DNA from: Gnetum montanum
Lineage: Eukaryota > Streptophyta > Gnetopsida > Gnetales > Gnetaceae
Length of the DNA stretch: 64,000 nucleotides
Assembly (NCBI GenBank): GCA_015680685.1
Contig: MNCI01004871.1
Location: 341,204 to 405,203 of the forward strand
Direction of reading: 5' to 3'
The notes beneath the pieces were generated by a model. That model was given only the letters and a program-made list of their open reading frames with translations, searched no databases and had not been told where the DNA came from. The translations under genes were made by a program, and so were the position numbers. Positions 35,940 to 46,874 of this stretch are shown here, piece by piece (the first letter of the stretch is position 1; each line of letters starts with the position of its first letter).

Positions 35940-38240
35940 GGTATGCATGGATTTATTTGTCTCCCCACACCGTTAGATTCATTGTTTGGATTTGGGATTG
36001 GAGTAATGATGGATGATGGTCCATGTGTAGGCTCAAAGGATGTTGGTTATGACAAGGAAGGTGGTGCACTATATTGGCATTGTGCTAGCTTGAATGATGT
36101 GGTGGATCCATGCATGGTTTGCTTTGGTTTATGACCTTTTCTCCCGAAGGGACATTTTCTACATTGCAGTTGAGACCCACTGGTATCAACATGTCTCTAC
36201 ACATTTGTAGCATAAGTGGCATTCGTTTGTTGATATTGTGGTGCTAAACCTTCATGCATCATTGGTAGTGGCCTATAATGAGGTGGAGTATGAGAATATT
36301 GAGGGTAGGCTGAATGGTAGGAGGCATGAGGTGGTGATCCCTTCAAGGATGTCATTGGTTGATGGTACTCAGGAGAGTGGTAGTGGTGATTTGAAGTAGA
36401 GGATGTAGAACTAGTTGGAGAAACAAGGTGTTGAGCATAATATTCGTGTGGTTTCAACTAGTAGGGCTAATTTGGTGGTGGCCTCCTCCATGATTGTGGT
36501 TGTTTCCATTGTAGTTGATGACCATGTTGAGGCTGGTAATAAGTCCCCCTAGGATGGTACGGTTAGTTGTGGGACTATCTATAATTACCTTGTCGAAGAG
36601 AAAATATTTTAGGCATGTGCTTTTGCACAAACTTTAGATTTAAGGCACCTAACCAATACTCCTGTAGGTGCAACAAGGCTGGGCAATGGCCCTTCAGATG
36701 GTCATATATGTAGATTTTGCATCCATTATCTTTATCTATGGTTGAGTCTATAGGTTCACTTTTGTCAGCCACTTTTCTCATTTGTCAAAAAGTGTTCATG
36801 GCTGTTTCTTGGTTCTGTATCCTTTGTTGATTGTGATCACTTAGCTTGTTTGGCATGATCCTCTCCTTGACCATCTCAATGAGAGTTGTAATATTTTCAT
36901 ATATCCATTTGGACATCCTATTAAACTTTGCCTCAAGTTTATCAATAGACTTCTATATCAACAAGGTTTGTTGCAAAATCACCTGATCAAGAGCATTTTT
37001 CTTCTCCTTACCATAGATATGGACCTCTTTCTATTGAAGAGTCAGGTCCCATTGATGTTTCTTGACATTCTCCCATTTTCTTATCTCTCCCTCTTCTTTC
37101 GCCACACACTTGATTAGCTCTCGGATCTGATGGGCTTGGAGCTCATATAATTGCCCTGGGGCATACATCCCAAGGAGCTCCCTTGTTTCATTATGAAGCC
37201 CATCTATGATGTGGAAAATTTTCCTTTCCTTAGAGAAACCATGCCCTGGAAATTTATTTAGTAAGGCATAATATCTATCTAAGGCCATGTTCAAGGGTTC
37301 ATGTTGTTCTTGTTTCCATTCTTGGATCTGTCTCCTCAAGTTGGACACTCTTGCATAGCTTTGGTATTTCTTGTTGAAAAGTTCCAACATTATAGATCAT
37401 TGTTGGATTGAATTCAATCTCAATGATTTATATCACACTTCAACTCTATCAATTAGTATCCTAGGAAAGAACTTAAGCTTTTGCCACCCATTTTCAATCT
37501 TGTAGAAAGCATAGGCATCATGGAAGGCTTGTAAATGATGTTGTCGATCAAAATCATAACCTCCTACAAATTTAGGAATATTATTCATGTCAAGCTTAGG
37601 TAGGTGACTCTTTTTGCGGTGCCTATGAGATATCTTAATGGCATCTATGATCTGCATTAGGCTCTTAGTAGCCAATAAGGGTTTATTGTCATTGAACAAG
37701 TTGTAAGGAAAATTTCTATTTTTATTCGTTTGGTTATGATGATGCTGTCTATGTTCATGATGACATCTTTGACTTTTCCCATTTGTTCAATTTCAATTTT
37801 TAGTCCAACCCTTTAGTGGAGCCTTATCTCCATACCTATGTTCATCTTCATCAAACCTAGACATTGAAGGGGAAGAGGAGGATGAGGAACTGGAAGAATT
37901 GCCATGGCATCTATGGTGTTCCTCAAGGTCCCTTAATTTATCATTTCTTGGCCTCAAGGAGGTCTTCGGTCTTAAGGCCTCCCCTAGTTTAGGATTTACA
38001 TCATCTTCTTCAATATTATTTGTCTTAGGTGAATGTATTCTTTAAGTGTCGTCAGGGTAGTTATGATCATAAGAAACCCTTGCATAAAATTGGTCACTCC
38101 AATTTTCTTCATCATATATTTCATTAGTTCTCCACTAAATGTGTTTGCTATATAGTGCATTATCACCTTTGTGTGAGAGAGACATTGTTGTTGGTTTATG
38201 GTGTGTCTGAGTTAATATTTTCTAAAAGATATATCATTAA
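35940..38240 (-). pseudogene. gag of element 1 (broken)
   Basis: Blocks on the minus strand: NDNKPLLATKSLMQIIDAIK and LDMNNIPKFVGGYDFD (37699-37560), HLQAFHDAYAFYKIENGWQK, and LKFFPRILI (near 37470). Then MLELFNKKYQSYARVSNLRR (37390), YYALLNKFPGHGFS, HIIDGLHNETRELLG and LIKCVAKEEGE (to 37031). The cysteine block at about 36725-36680 reads GCKIYIYDHLKGHCP and LLHLQEY, with the second Cys lost to Tyr. A P/H/Y-rich tail follows (36457-36197). Frames change between blocks. This is the same protein as the better kept gag of element 3. Confidence 0.8.
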
Positions 38241-38288
38241 TACCATTATAGCGATCATGTATAATATAACTAATCTAGATAACTAGCA

Positions 38289-38301
38289 CCATCCCCAGCA
38301 A
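38289..38301 (-). other. Truncated tRNA-Asp-type primer site of element 1
   Basis: The minus strand reads CATTGCTGGGGAT next to the LTR, matching CGTTGCCGGGGAT of the tRNA-Asp complement with two transitions; the first six bases (TGGCGC) seem deleted. Confidence 0.55.
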
Positions 38302-39181
38302 TGATGAGCAGTGAGGTACCCCTATGCTCAACCATACGAATCACAAGCATTCATTCTTGATCTAATCGAATTCCATGGATGGGACTAGCTGTGGTATCTA
38401 GATTGTTATGCTCTTATCACAGTTTGCTGTCTTCCCACTTAGATTAGTGGTAGCTTTGTCATGTATGGTTTAGTCCAAAGTGAGGCATCTGATGTAGTCT
38501 GATTCTACTTTGCTCCTAATGATGATAAAGAGATAAGTTAATTAAGCTAATGAATAATGGAAAACAAGATCTAAACTAGCCTAGGTGTGATGAGTATCTA
38601 CCCTTAATCATCTGCATACATCTTGGACTTCGTGAAACTACTTCTGGGGTTGCCAAGCATATGTCACTAGGTGTGCCAAACAATACATCGTTGGATTACC
38701 AAGTACTTACACTTAAATGCTCGTGATTAAGGCGTACACATTCTACTTAATGATAGGAATAGTAAATAGCAATAAATGAAAATGTTAACTAAAAGAAACA
38801 GTAAATAATTAACAATTAAAAGAAATAATAATCTAAGTGGATGCTACAATGATTGAAGTAATCTTAATCTTTATTGCCCATCATGCAACTTGTTCAAGTA
38901 CGTCACACTTGAACAAAGGTGCCATACGATTACAAACATCACATTGCAGGCATGCATTGGGAATAACAGGACTCTAAGAAAGACTAACAAATATTGAGAA
39001 CTAAAACTAAAACTCTACATCCTCCCCCAACCATGCACCCAAGTGATGTATTTATAGGCTAACCTAGAGGAGACGACATTGGATATCCAACATTGCTTCC
39101 TGGCTCCAACATCGGGTACCCGTTGTCAGAGCTTCGACATTGGGTATCTGACGTTGGGGCTTGACAAATCATGACTCATTA
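38302..39181 (-). repeat. 5' LTR of element 1
   Basis: On the plus strand it runs from TGATGAGCAGTGAGGTACCC to ATGACTCATTA, 880 bp. Near its right end are GTATTTATAGGC (TATA box on the minus strand, TATAAATAC) and repeated ATTGGATATCCAACATTG / GGTACCCGTTG palindrome-like stretches, the diverged form of the GATATC boxes in the other copies. Confidence 0.85.
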
Positions 39182-39189
39182 GTACTCAT

Positions 39190-40510
39190 ACTTAAGATTT
39201 GTTAATCCACAAATCTTGCATGTACATTCTTCTCTAGAAAGATTAATCCATTCCCCACTTTCTATATTGAGTTAATGTGAACTCAAATAAAGCTTACTGA
39301 TTAAGCTTTGTGATTTGATTGGAATTTTAGCTATAAGATAGGAAATTTCTAAATCAAGCTTATTGCCTCTAATGTAGTCCAAGTAAAACTTTTTCTTTTC
39401 TTCCATATTTGATGATATTTTTCTTAGTACTTGCTATTTAACTAACTTATGTATATATTTAGGATTATGTTGCACTACTTCCAATGAGAGATTCCATGTT
39501 TTCAGCCATTTTATTCCCTAAAAAGATCATCCTTGTTCTTTTGTATCTTCAAGAACCTTAAAAATTTAGCTTTCTTAGCTTCTAGTAGTCTATAAATATA
39601 GCTAATAAATTGACAAAGAGCTTTAGCTTCTGATGGGAGAAAATTATATTCCAAAATTAACATATGTCAAGGTGTTTATACATTTACCTTCAATTTATCT
39701 AATAGAAACATTTTTTACATCCTTTTAATGACTTGCCAATTTTCCCTATACATTACATCCATTGAACATTGTAGACTAAATAACAACATGAAATATTTGT
39801 TTTCTAATCTTTCAAGCCTATAATCCTAATGATTTGCATTTTTTTTAATATCATATAGAGTCTTAATATCTCATGCTATCCTTTCCTTGGCATAGTTATT
39901 CTATTTGTAATTACTTGCCTAATGGAGACCCAAATATCTAAAAGAGTTCACTATTTCTTTATTTGTAGCTCCAAAATAAAAATAAGAATTTGTATTTCAT
40001 ACACCCCATATCATCATGTTTGGTTTTTTCATGTTAACTTTAAGGCTAGAAAAAAAAAATTTTAGAATTTGCAACATATTTTACATATCATTATCAAAAG
40101 TATAAATTAAAGTTGCATCATCTACATAAATAAGCAAGGTCATTGCATAGGATCCAATCTTGATAGCATGCTTATGATTTCTTATATAGATCCAATCCTG
40201 TAACTCATTAATAAGAAAGTCAAAAGGAGTTGGGGATAAAGTACATCCTTGCTTTACTCCAATATTGCTGTAAAACTAAAAATTTTCTCATAAATTCTTG
40301 TCTTTAAGTTAAATGATGAATTCATTATATAACTTTTGTATTACTTCCATCAACACTAAAGAAATGCCTAAACTATTTAGGTGTAACCAAAAAGTTTTTA
40401 TGGATCACTGAATCATATGCTTTTGCAAAGTTAAAATAAAATTACTAAATTTCTTAGCTAAAAGCATAAGTTTGAAATGGAGGATGGGGTTTCATGCACT
40501 TTCCCTTTTA
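39190..40510 (-). pseudogene. LINE reverse transcriptase fragment
   Basis: The minus strand shows non-LTR RT landmarks in order: LNFAKAYDSVIHKNFWLHLN (about 40440-40380), GVKQGCTLSPTPFDFLINEL (about 40255-40195), and LIYVDDATLIYTFDN with the catalytic YVDD-type box (about 40125-40080). Then MKKPNMMIWG and IVNSFRYLGLH (about 40030-39930). These are the F.KAYD, QGC.LSP.LF, YADD and YLG motifs of plant L1-type LINEs. Upstream RT and endonuclease parts are missing, and stops occur between blocks. It may be the 3' part of the same LINE whose ORF1 remains at 44717-52640. Confidence 0.75.
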
Positions 40511-40590
40511 TTACTCAATTAGTTCCCTTATTTTCTTAATTTTTTCTATTTTTTATTTGTTAAGATCTATAGTAGGATTGACTATTTAAA

Positions 40591-40608
40591 AAAAAAAAAA
40601 AAAAATTT
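40591..40608. repeat. A-rich homopolymer tract
   Basis: A run of about 17-18 A residues, possibly a retroelement tail; too little context to assign. Confidence 0.6.
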
Positions 40609-40673
40609 AAGCTCTTTTCCATATTGATGAACCCACAAATCTTTAAATGACAAAAGAGGAACAACTACTAGAA

Positions 40674-40802
40674 CTAACAAATCATCTACAAGAAACTACT
40701 ATACCCAAAAACTACCTAACAAATCATCTACAAGAAACTACTATACCCAAAAACTACCTAACAAATCATCTACAAGAAACTACTATACCCAAAAACTACC
40801 TA
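40674..40802. repeat. Three perfect tandem copies of a 42-bp unit
   Basis: The unit starting ACAAATCATCTACAAGAAAC and ending ACTACCTA is repeated three times without a difference, implying recent expansion in otherwise old sequence. It does not encode anything recognisable. Confidence 0.95.
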
Positions 40803-41544
40803 AAAAAATGAGTAAGATAACATCTACCCAAACAATATAAAAAACGTACAACCAACTGCAAAGACAAGGTAGATGAGCAAGCAAAAAAGATATAAAAAAT
40901 GAAGAGAAATAGTCTTTCAAAAAAAGGAAAAGAAAAGATGGTTCACAAGGGTAGCAACAACATTAAACTAGATTATATATAATTTATATATAAGGTGGCT
41001 GAGAGCATATGGCCTTGAAGGATCAATCCAAGTTAGTCTTATCTTTGAAGCAAATGTTGCCTTAAGAATGATGCCATCTCCAAAGTGCACTAAAAAAACA
41101 CCATCTTCTTCTAATCCTCCATTTTAAACTTGTGCAGCTTAATAAGGTGGAATATGCATGTAGAAATTAGGCCATGCGAGTTACCATTGACAATCATCGA
41201 AAGTGTAAAAAATAATCTTTATGAATAAAAATAAACCTATAATGGGGAAACTATTAAGATGTGAAGTAAATGATTCTAACCTATCATATCATGCTATGAT
41301 AATCCAATTGGTTATCTCTCATTGCCATGCATTGAAAGATACTAGCTTCAAAACTGAGTATTAGCACTAGCACCCTATATTAGCTTGGGGATATTGTTTT
41401 AGGTATATTACTGATTATCATTTTACCTTTAAAATAAAAAGGCTCATGATTTGAAAACTCTAAGTTATTTTGAAGTAAAGGCTAACTACCATTTGTTAGA
41501 CTTTGTCCCTCCAAAAAAAAAAAAAGAATCATTGTCATAGGTTC

Positions 41545-41640
41545 AATTCTAGTATATAACTCAACATTACCTACTAGAATTGAGCCCATGAATTAGAGCT
41601 TTCAATTCAAGAATGTTACAACTAGGCTAACACATCATTG
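41545..41640 (-). mobile_element. tRNA-derived SINE-like copy (head only)
   Basis: On the minus strand TGTTAGCCTAGTTGTAAC resembles a tRNA A box and GGGCTCAATTCTAGTAGG a B box, the two internal RNA polymerase III promoter parts. It is a member of the repeat family seen at 42524, 42948, 43385, 53152 and 53545. Confidence 0.5.
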
Positions 41641-41999
41641 TTAGTTATTGTTAAATAATATGTTTCTTTTTTATTGTTCTTCCCATAAAAAATTAACTTA
41701 TTACTGTATTTTTCCTCTTTAATAACTTATCTTATAAAAGATAAAGTTATTGTTACTCTCTTAGAATAAGAATATGTTAGGAAAAAATGGTGTCGATATT
41801 GAACTTTGAACCTAATAATGTTATGCAAACTAGGATGTCAAACCCAAAATAATTTAACAATAGGTACATCCCAAGACATATGACCAAGATAATATAATGG
41901 GGATGTAGATGGGGAGGGAAGGGGATACAATGGTAGGTGTTGAAACTCAAACTAATTTGACTATAAGTATACTCCCAAGATATATAGTTAACATAATAC

Positions 42000-42360
42000 A
42001 TTAATTATATAGAAATATAACAATGCCTCAAGTATGAGTTAAACTAGAAACTTCTTCTTTAAAAAGGCAATGAATTAATAACTTAAGCCATTTATTGCTG
42101 GTGATATGATACATTAGAAGAATAATAGAGGAATATAATGATGCTTCAAGTATGAATTGAAATAATAATCTCTTGCCTAATATGACAACAAGCTAATCAC
42201 TTGAACCACCTATGACTAGCAAATTAGAATTAAACAACAATATGTTTCCTAAGATATTTCATCAACATAGACTTTCAAGATACTTTTGTTATCTTTTCAT
42301 ATTAGCTTACTCATCTGAATCAAACCTAGAACTTGCAAACAACAACCTACATGCTCTAAT
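42000..42360 (-). repeat. Further tRNA-like heads, second SINE-like type
   Basis: Three adjacent minus-strand stretches have A/B-box-like pairs: ATGGCTTAAGTTATTAATTC with TAGTTTAACTCATAC (about 42090-42015), GGTGGTTCAAGTGATTAGC with TTTCAATTCATAC (about 42210-42145), and CTTAACTAATTAGAGCATG with GGTTTGATTC (about 42370-42315). The first two share a GAGGCATTGTTATATTTC-like tail. Diverged matches recur at 54605-54960. Confidence 0.4.
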
Positions 42361-42523
42361 TAGTTAAGTAATGTATCATTAATAAATAATTAAGATGTTT
42401 TAAAATTACAATACGAGATTTTATAAAATACCAACAATAAACTATTGCCATCCTTCCAACCTATTCTTCATAAAAGACACTAAGAATTAGCAAATACCAA
42501 GAAATAAAAAGAAGAAATAACAA

Positions 42524-42670
42524 TGGGGTGTTAGCCTAGTGGTAAGACTCTTGATTTAAAAGTTTCAAGTTATGGGTTTAATTCTAGTGGGCAATGTTGA
42601 GCTATAAATTTCTAATTTGACTATATATCTTAGGGTGTATCTATATTACAATTATTTTAGGATTCCAACA
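42524..42670 (+). mobile_element. tRNA-derived SINE-like copy
   Basis: A box TGTTAGCCTAGTGGTAAGAC and B box GGGTTTAATTCTAGTGGG form a tRNA-like head of about 75 bp. The body TTAGGGTGTATCTATATTAC ends ATTATTTTAGGATTCCAACA, a 3' end shared with the 42948 and 53152 copies. Confidence 0.6.
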
Positions 42671-42947
42671 TCTCCTTCCCTTCCCCTCCCCCTCCTCCCC
42701 TATCCTTGCCTCCCCCATCCAATAATAAGAAGGAAAATATAAAATAATATTTCCAAATATGTAATAATAGTAAGGTCTAAGATCCAAATCTTAAGAAGCA
42801 TATTATCAAGACATAATAAAACATGTATAGTTACAAAAATTTCTAGGAGTTAAACCTTACCAATACATAAGGGGTTATTCCAAGATACATTATACATAAG
42901 CTTATAAGAAAATATACCATAATGAACTAATCATAAAATACCAACAA

Positions 42948-43086
42948 TGAGGTGTTAGCCTAATGATACAGGTTTTGACCTAGCAACCCCATGTCACATG
43001 TTCGATTCTACTAGATAGTACTGAGTTATAACCTTCTATAAATCTTGGGGTGTACCTATGTTTCACTTATTTTGGGTTACAACACC
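42948..43086 (+). mobile_element. tRNA-derived SINE-like copy
   Basis: GGTGTTAGCCTAATGATACAG is the A-box region; ATGTTCGATTCTACTAG, close to the consensus GGTTCGANTCC, is the B box. The body continues TATAAATCTTGGGGTGTACC and ends TTTTGGGTTACAACACC. It is the best kept copy in this cluster together with 53152-53287. Confidence 0.65.
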
Positions 43087-43384
43087 CTTCCACCAATCAT
43101 AAAATATCAATGCTTGTAAACAATGAGTCAAGTGTTCAAACCTCAACAAGCACAACCATAAGTTTAAGCATAAAAGAGATATTAGATAATACTAGCATAA
43201 CCCACTAGCAAGATACAATATATTATTAACATAATATATTTAAATTTATCCCTATTCTTAAGAATCAAGCATAAGAAATAACTAACAAATCTAAGATCCT
43301 AGTTTTAAAACACCAAGGTGTTATAACTACAATGGACCCCATCACTAGAGAGATTGCTATTAACATTACTAGAGTTCTCTGGGG

Positions 43385-43525
43385 ATGTTGGAATCTAAAA
43401 TAAGTAAGACATAGGTATACCACAAGATTTATAGAAGTTTATAACTCGGTGCTACCTACTAGAATCAAACCTATGAATTGGGGTTACAAGGCTAAGACCT
43501 ATACCACTAAGCTAATATCTCATTG
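43385..43525 (-). mobile_element. tRNA-derived SINE-like copy, inverted
   Basis: The minus-strand order is TATTAGCTTAGTGGTATAGG (A box), GGTTTGATTCTAGTAGG (B box), TATAAATCTTGTGGTATACC, and an end ATTTTAGATTCCAACA, matching the plus-strand copies in reverse. Confidence 0.6.
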
Positions 43526-44329
43526 TATTACTAAAGATCTCTAGTTATGCAATTTCTTTCTAGATCACAACAAAATTAGGAGAAGGAGTAACTACTATCA
43601 TGCTCCATGAATGATAGGAGTTTGCTATTGAAGTACTCACTAATCAAACTTGTTTCAAAAGTTAATGCTTAATAGGATATCTAAGTGTTTGTAGGAATAG
43701 GAATATGAGGAAAATAAATCATGACTATCATGTAGCATGAGGAGGTACTAAAAATATTTCTTCAAATAAGGTAAACAATGAAGACACTCTTCAATATTTC
43801 AAATAACGTTATGATCCCATAGTTCAATCTCCTCTCCATCAAGGATAAGCTAGCATTATTTGAAGCATATAGTTACAATAGGAATAGTTGGATGTACAAC
43901 AAATATAAGAAGAGATAGCCCAACTTCACACATAGCTAAATGATCCTGTTTGGTTTGTGGCTTCTAAAATGCTTGACTAGTTTCATACAAATGAACTTAC
44001 ATGTATTGTGGCCAAGTAAAATGAAGTTGAAATGGAGAAGAAGAAAGCAATGTGGGATGTGTCTTTGGCTTGTGCAAGGTCATATGCTTTGAAAAAGATC
44101 ATCGCTACATTGAAAGAAGAAAAAAAATATCTTGTAGAAGAAAACTAGATCTTAGAGAAAGTGAGGAAGGAAAAAAAACAATGCCTCTAGGATTATCTAC
44201 TTAGCACAATGCCTTCAAGGTGCTAGGAAGTATTGGTGCTTAATACTGAATTAAGAATCTTTGGCTACTAATAATGTGACCACCAACTAGACTACAACCC
44301 ATGGTAAATAAAAAATAATTTTATGATGT

Positions 44330-44579
44330 GTTGGAGCCTAAAATAATTTTAATATAGGTACAAGGTAAATTTGGTGTCATTCCCTAACTAAAGTCCCTAG
44401 TTATAGACTTTCTTCTCCTATTCTTAATGAACACATTGGACACCACTCTTCTCTATACCTACACCTTAAGTTATATAGTTCAATTTGATCTTTATAACTT
44501 AACATTGCCCACCAAAATCGAATTGATGACTTGATATTTTAAATCAAGAGTCTTTACCACTAGGAAAACACCCCATTGT
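44330..44579 (-). mobile_element. tRNA-derived SINE-like copy with an internal insertion
   Basis: Has the same head (GTGTTTTCCTAGTGGTAAAG then AATTCGATTTTGGTGGG on the minus strand) and 3' end (AATTATTTTAGGCTCCAACA) as its siblings. About 100 extra bases lie in the body between roughly 44370 and 44470. Confidence 0.5.
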
Positions 44580-44639
44580 CAAAGAAAAGGAAAGAAAAAA
44601 GAGAAAAAAAATTATGGGGTGCTGGACCCTATATATATA

Positions 44640-44710
44640 TAGTGTTTCTTCTCTCTATAGTACTCCTTTGGAATTGTATATTATATATACTATAGAGAGA
44701 AGAAACACTA
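44640..44710. repeat. Perfect 23-bp inverted repeat with 25-bp loop
   Basis: Arm 44640-44662 (starting TAGTGTTTCTTCTCTC) is exactly complementary to 44688-44710. The surrounding TATATATATA runs could extend a foldback. It may be a small MITE-like element or chance foldback; no gene product is known. Confidence 0.85.
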
Positions 44711-44716
44711 AATCAA

Positions 44717-45099
44717 TAAAAAGAAAAGGCCTAACTATTTTGGGGATGTCTCTTTAGATTTTTGTCCTTATAACCAACCCTAAAAAACCTTCCCTCTAGG
44801 GTAGGAAATTGGATATTCCATGAAAAGATTAACATTGGATGGAGGTGGAGAAATCAATTTCCTTGTCAATAGAATCAATATTATCAAAAGATATTATCTC
44901 CATATCTTGACCAATAGCTACAAATCAATTATTAATAAATAAAATATCTTGAACATGTTGTTCATTTTGAATATTTGGCATGTAATCACTAATAGATAGA
45001 CTTCATTCATGTTTTTTATTATGAAGAATCAATTGAAAATCATCTAAATTAACATTAGGATTCTATGAACCCTAAGGAACATATATCTGTTTCCCCTTA
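44717..45099 (-). pseudogene. LINE ORF1, downstream part (left of element 2)
   Basis: This stretch continues the coding-like minus strand that is interrupted by element 2. It reads through segments such as DYMPNIQNEQHVQDILF and MEIISFDNID. Together with 51754-52640 it forms one ORF1 once the insertion and its CCTTA duplication are ignored. This part has no recognised domain. Confidence 0.4.
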
Positions 45100-45959
45100 T
45101 GATGAGTGGCGAGGTACCCCTACACTCAACCATACGAATATGAGTGTTACACGCGCGATCTGGTCAAACTTCGCAGACGGACTAGTTGTGGCATCTAGAC
45201 AGTTAGCCTTAGGTCGTAGTTCGTTGTCTTCCCATCTAGACTAGTGTTAACTTTGTCACGTATGGTTTAGTCCAGAGTGAGGTGTATGATGTGTTTCTAT
45301 GCTAATGCTACTCCTGAAGGCAAGGAAAGATAATATTAACCAAGCTACGAGAGAAGGGTGAGAGAGAATCTAAACTAGCCTAAGTGCGATGAGCATCCAT
45401 TCCTCAATCATCCATATACATCTTGGACTTTGTGCACAACTACCATTGGGATTACCAAGCGTAGATCCTAGGTACACTACTGGGTTACCAAGTAGTCACA
45501 CTTAAATGCTCGTAATCAAGTCGTACTCATTCTGCGTTTAACAGGAGTTTAGGGTGAGAAGATATTAACTAAGAAAGCAGTAAATAATAATTAATTAAAT
45601 TATTAAGCTAAGTGAATGCTACAATGATGAAGTAATCTCGATATTTATTTCCAGTCATGTACGTGTCCAAGTACGTCACACTCGAATAAGGATGCTGTAC
45701 AATTACAATCACCACACTATGGGCATACACTGGGAGAAAAGGGTTGAGAAGAATATAAACTTAAAAAATTACAATAAAATCTAAATACTAATGCCTAGAA
45801 CAAGGAAAGCTGCCTCTTATTTATAGAAATTGAGGCAGATCGTGATATCATGTACGTGATATCGTGGCTGCGATATTGGGGGTCTGATAACTGAGCTTGA
45901 AAGACCATATCTTGTATCAAGGCTCTAATAGCTGGGCCTGACAGACCATGACTCATCAT
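45100..45959 (-). repeat. 3' LTR of element 2
   Basis: From TGATGAGTGGCGAGGTACCC to ATGACTCATCA, 860 bp. Close to its right end are GATATC boxes (CGTGATATCATG, GTGATATCGTGG) and a minus-strand TATA box (TATAAATAAGAGGCAGC). Confidence 0.92.
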
Positions 45960-46141
45960 ACCCCCACGATTGAATGAAAAATCGTCCTCGAGTTAAAGTG
46001 AGAACAAGCTTCATTAATTACACAGTGGATAGGTATGGGATTATTGACTGACTAGAATGGATTCATGTCGCAGTGTGGAGTTAGAAAAAAATTGAGACAC
46101 AACACAAAATAAAATCCTATGATTACAAAATTGGATGGAAC

Positions 46142-46874
46142 TCATGTAGTTCCTGGTGGCAGTGGCTCCTCCATGGGTGTCTTTCCCTTTTCTTGCACTC
46201 TAGGTCTTGGGATTTGATGGCGTTGAAGTATGGCCTAGAGTTTCTCCTCTTGTAAGGCCTTGAGTGCCTTGGTGTGCATGTAAGTTTGTGTTTGTGCCAT
46301 CCACCCTTTTATTCTCTTTCAATAGTTTATTAAGTTGCTCAGTTCTGAAAGTGTCTAGCTAGTTTTGAGCAACCATTGGCCCTATATTGGGAAGGTTTAA
46401 TACTTCCAAAATGGCTTGAACAGAGAAATCAACAGTCACACCACAATTGTTAACCATGGTGCCTTCTTCTTTATTGTGCCAAAATTAGTACGTTTCCCCT
46501 AAGTACCAAGCACCGCTTTCGGAGAGGGTAGGCCATAATGGAGATCCTTTGAGGTGATCCCTAACGGCCTCCAGAGCAAATTCTGCGAAAGGTCCAAAGT
46601 TTAATTCCATGATCACTACAATGAATATGGACCTTTCATGGATGGTTTGAACATAATCCTGGGGAAACATGAGATATTGTCCCTGTTCAGATGCTGCAGC
46701 AATTCCTCCTTCTACCTACCTTGATTGTACAGTAGCAGGGTCTTCTTGGTGGATACTAAATGATTGTTCCTCCTGCTTTACATGTTGTTTGGTAGGGACT
46801 TGTCCTTCACCTCTCCTAGGTCTTTTGATTGCACCTTGAGCAAGACCTTCCTGTTGTCCGCATTTCGGGGCCAT
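46142..46874 (-). pseudogene. ORF3 of element 2, internally deleted
   Basis: The start ATG 46874-46872 (reading MAPKCGQQEGLA) directly follows GTGTGATTGTAG. The block at 46670-46485 (FGPFAEFALEAVRDHLKGSP, WPTLSESGAWYLGETY) matches element 1 around 33500-33340. The C-terminus ends GTT-stop like element 1 (PMEEPLP box). Against element 1, about 2 kb in the middle are missing, including the ILGY.ND block. The copy therefore keeps both ends but not the middle. Confidence 0.6.

Larger units (their letters stand above)
29978..39181 (-). mobile_element. Element 1: pol-less Tat/Athila-like LTR retrotransposon
   Basis: Two LTRs (29978-30839 and 38302-39181) bound about 7.5 kb. On the minus strand come a truncated tRNA-Asp primer site, gag (38240-35940), the A-rich and spacer block (35700-33730), ORF3 (33729-31027) and a polypurine tract. 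Protease, RT, RNase H and integrase are absent. Element 0 has about 4 kb of pol between the equivalent points. The outermost bases are TA...TA rather than TG...CA at both ends. Left flank GCTAT and right flank GTACT do not match, and the left flank is copia gag while the right flank is LINE-like, so a simple insertion is not proven. Confidence 0.85.
41100..42450. repeat. Repeat block, copy 1 (partner at 52960-54990)
   Basis: Shared landmarks in the same order as the partner are AATAATCTTTATGAATAAA (41217), CATGCTATGATAATC (41291), CCATGCATTGAAAGATACTA (41324), AACTTATCTTATAAAAGAT (41722), TGGTGTCGATATTGAACTTT (41789), GGTAGGTGTTGAAAC (41931) and TAAGATGTTTTAAAATTACA (42391). The pair lies on either side of element 2. 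It could be a segmental duplication or two copies of an unnamed element. Confidence 0.75.

Noticed and set aside
42524-42600. Functional tRNA gene
   Set aside because: A- and B-box-like sequences are present but no full cloverleaf could be paired by eye, and the sequence goes on into a shared SINE-like body.
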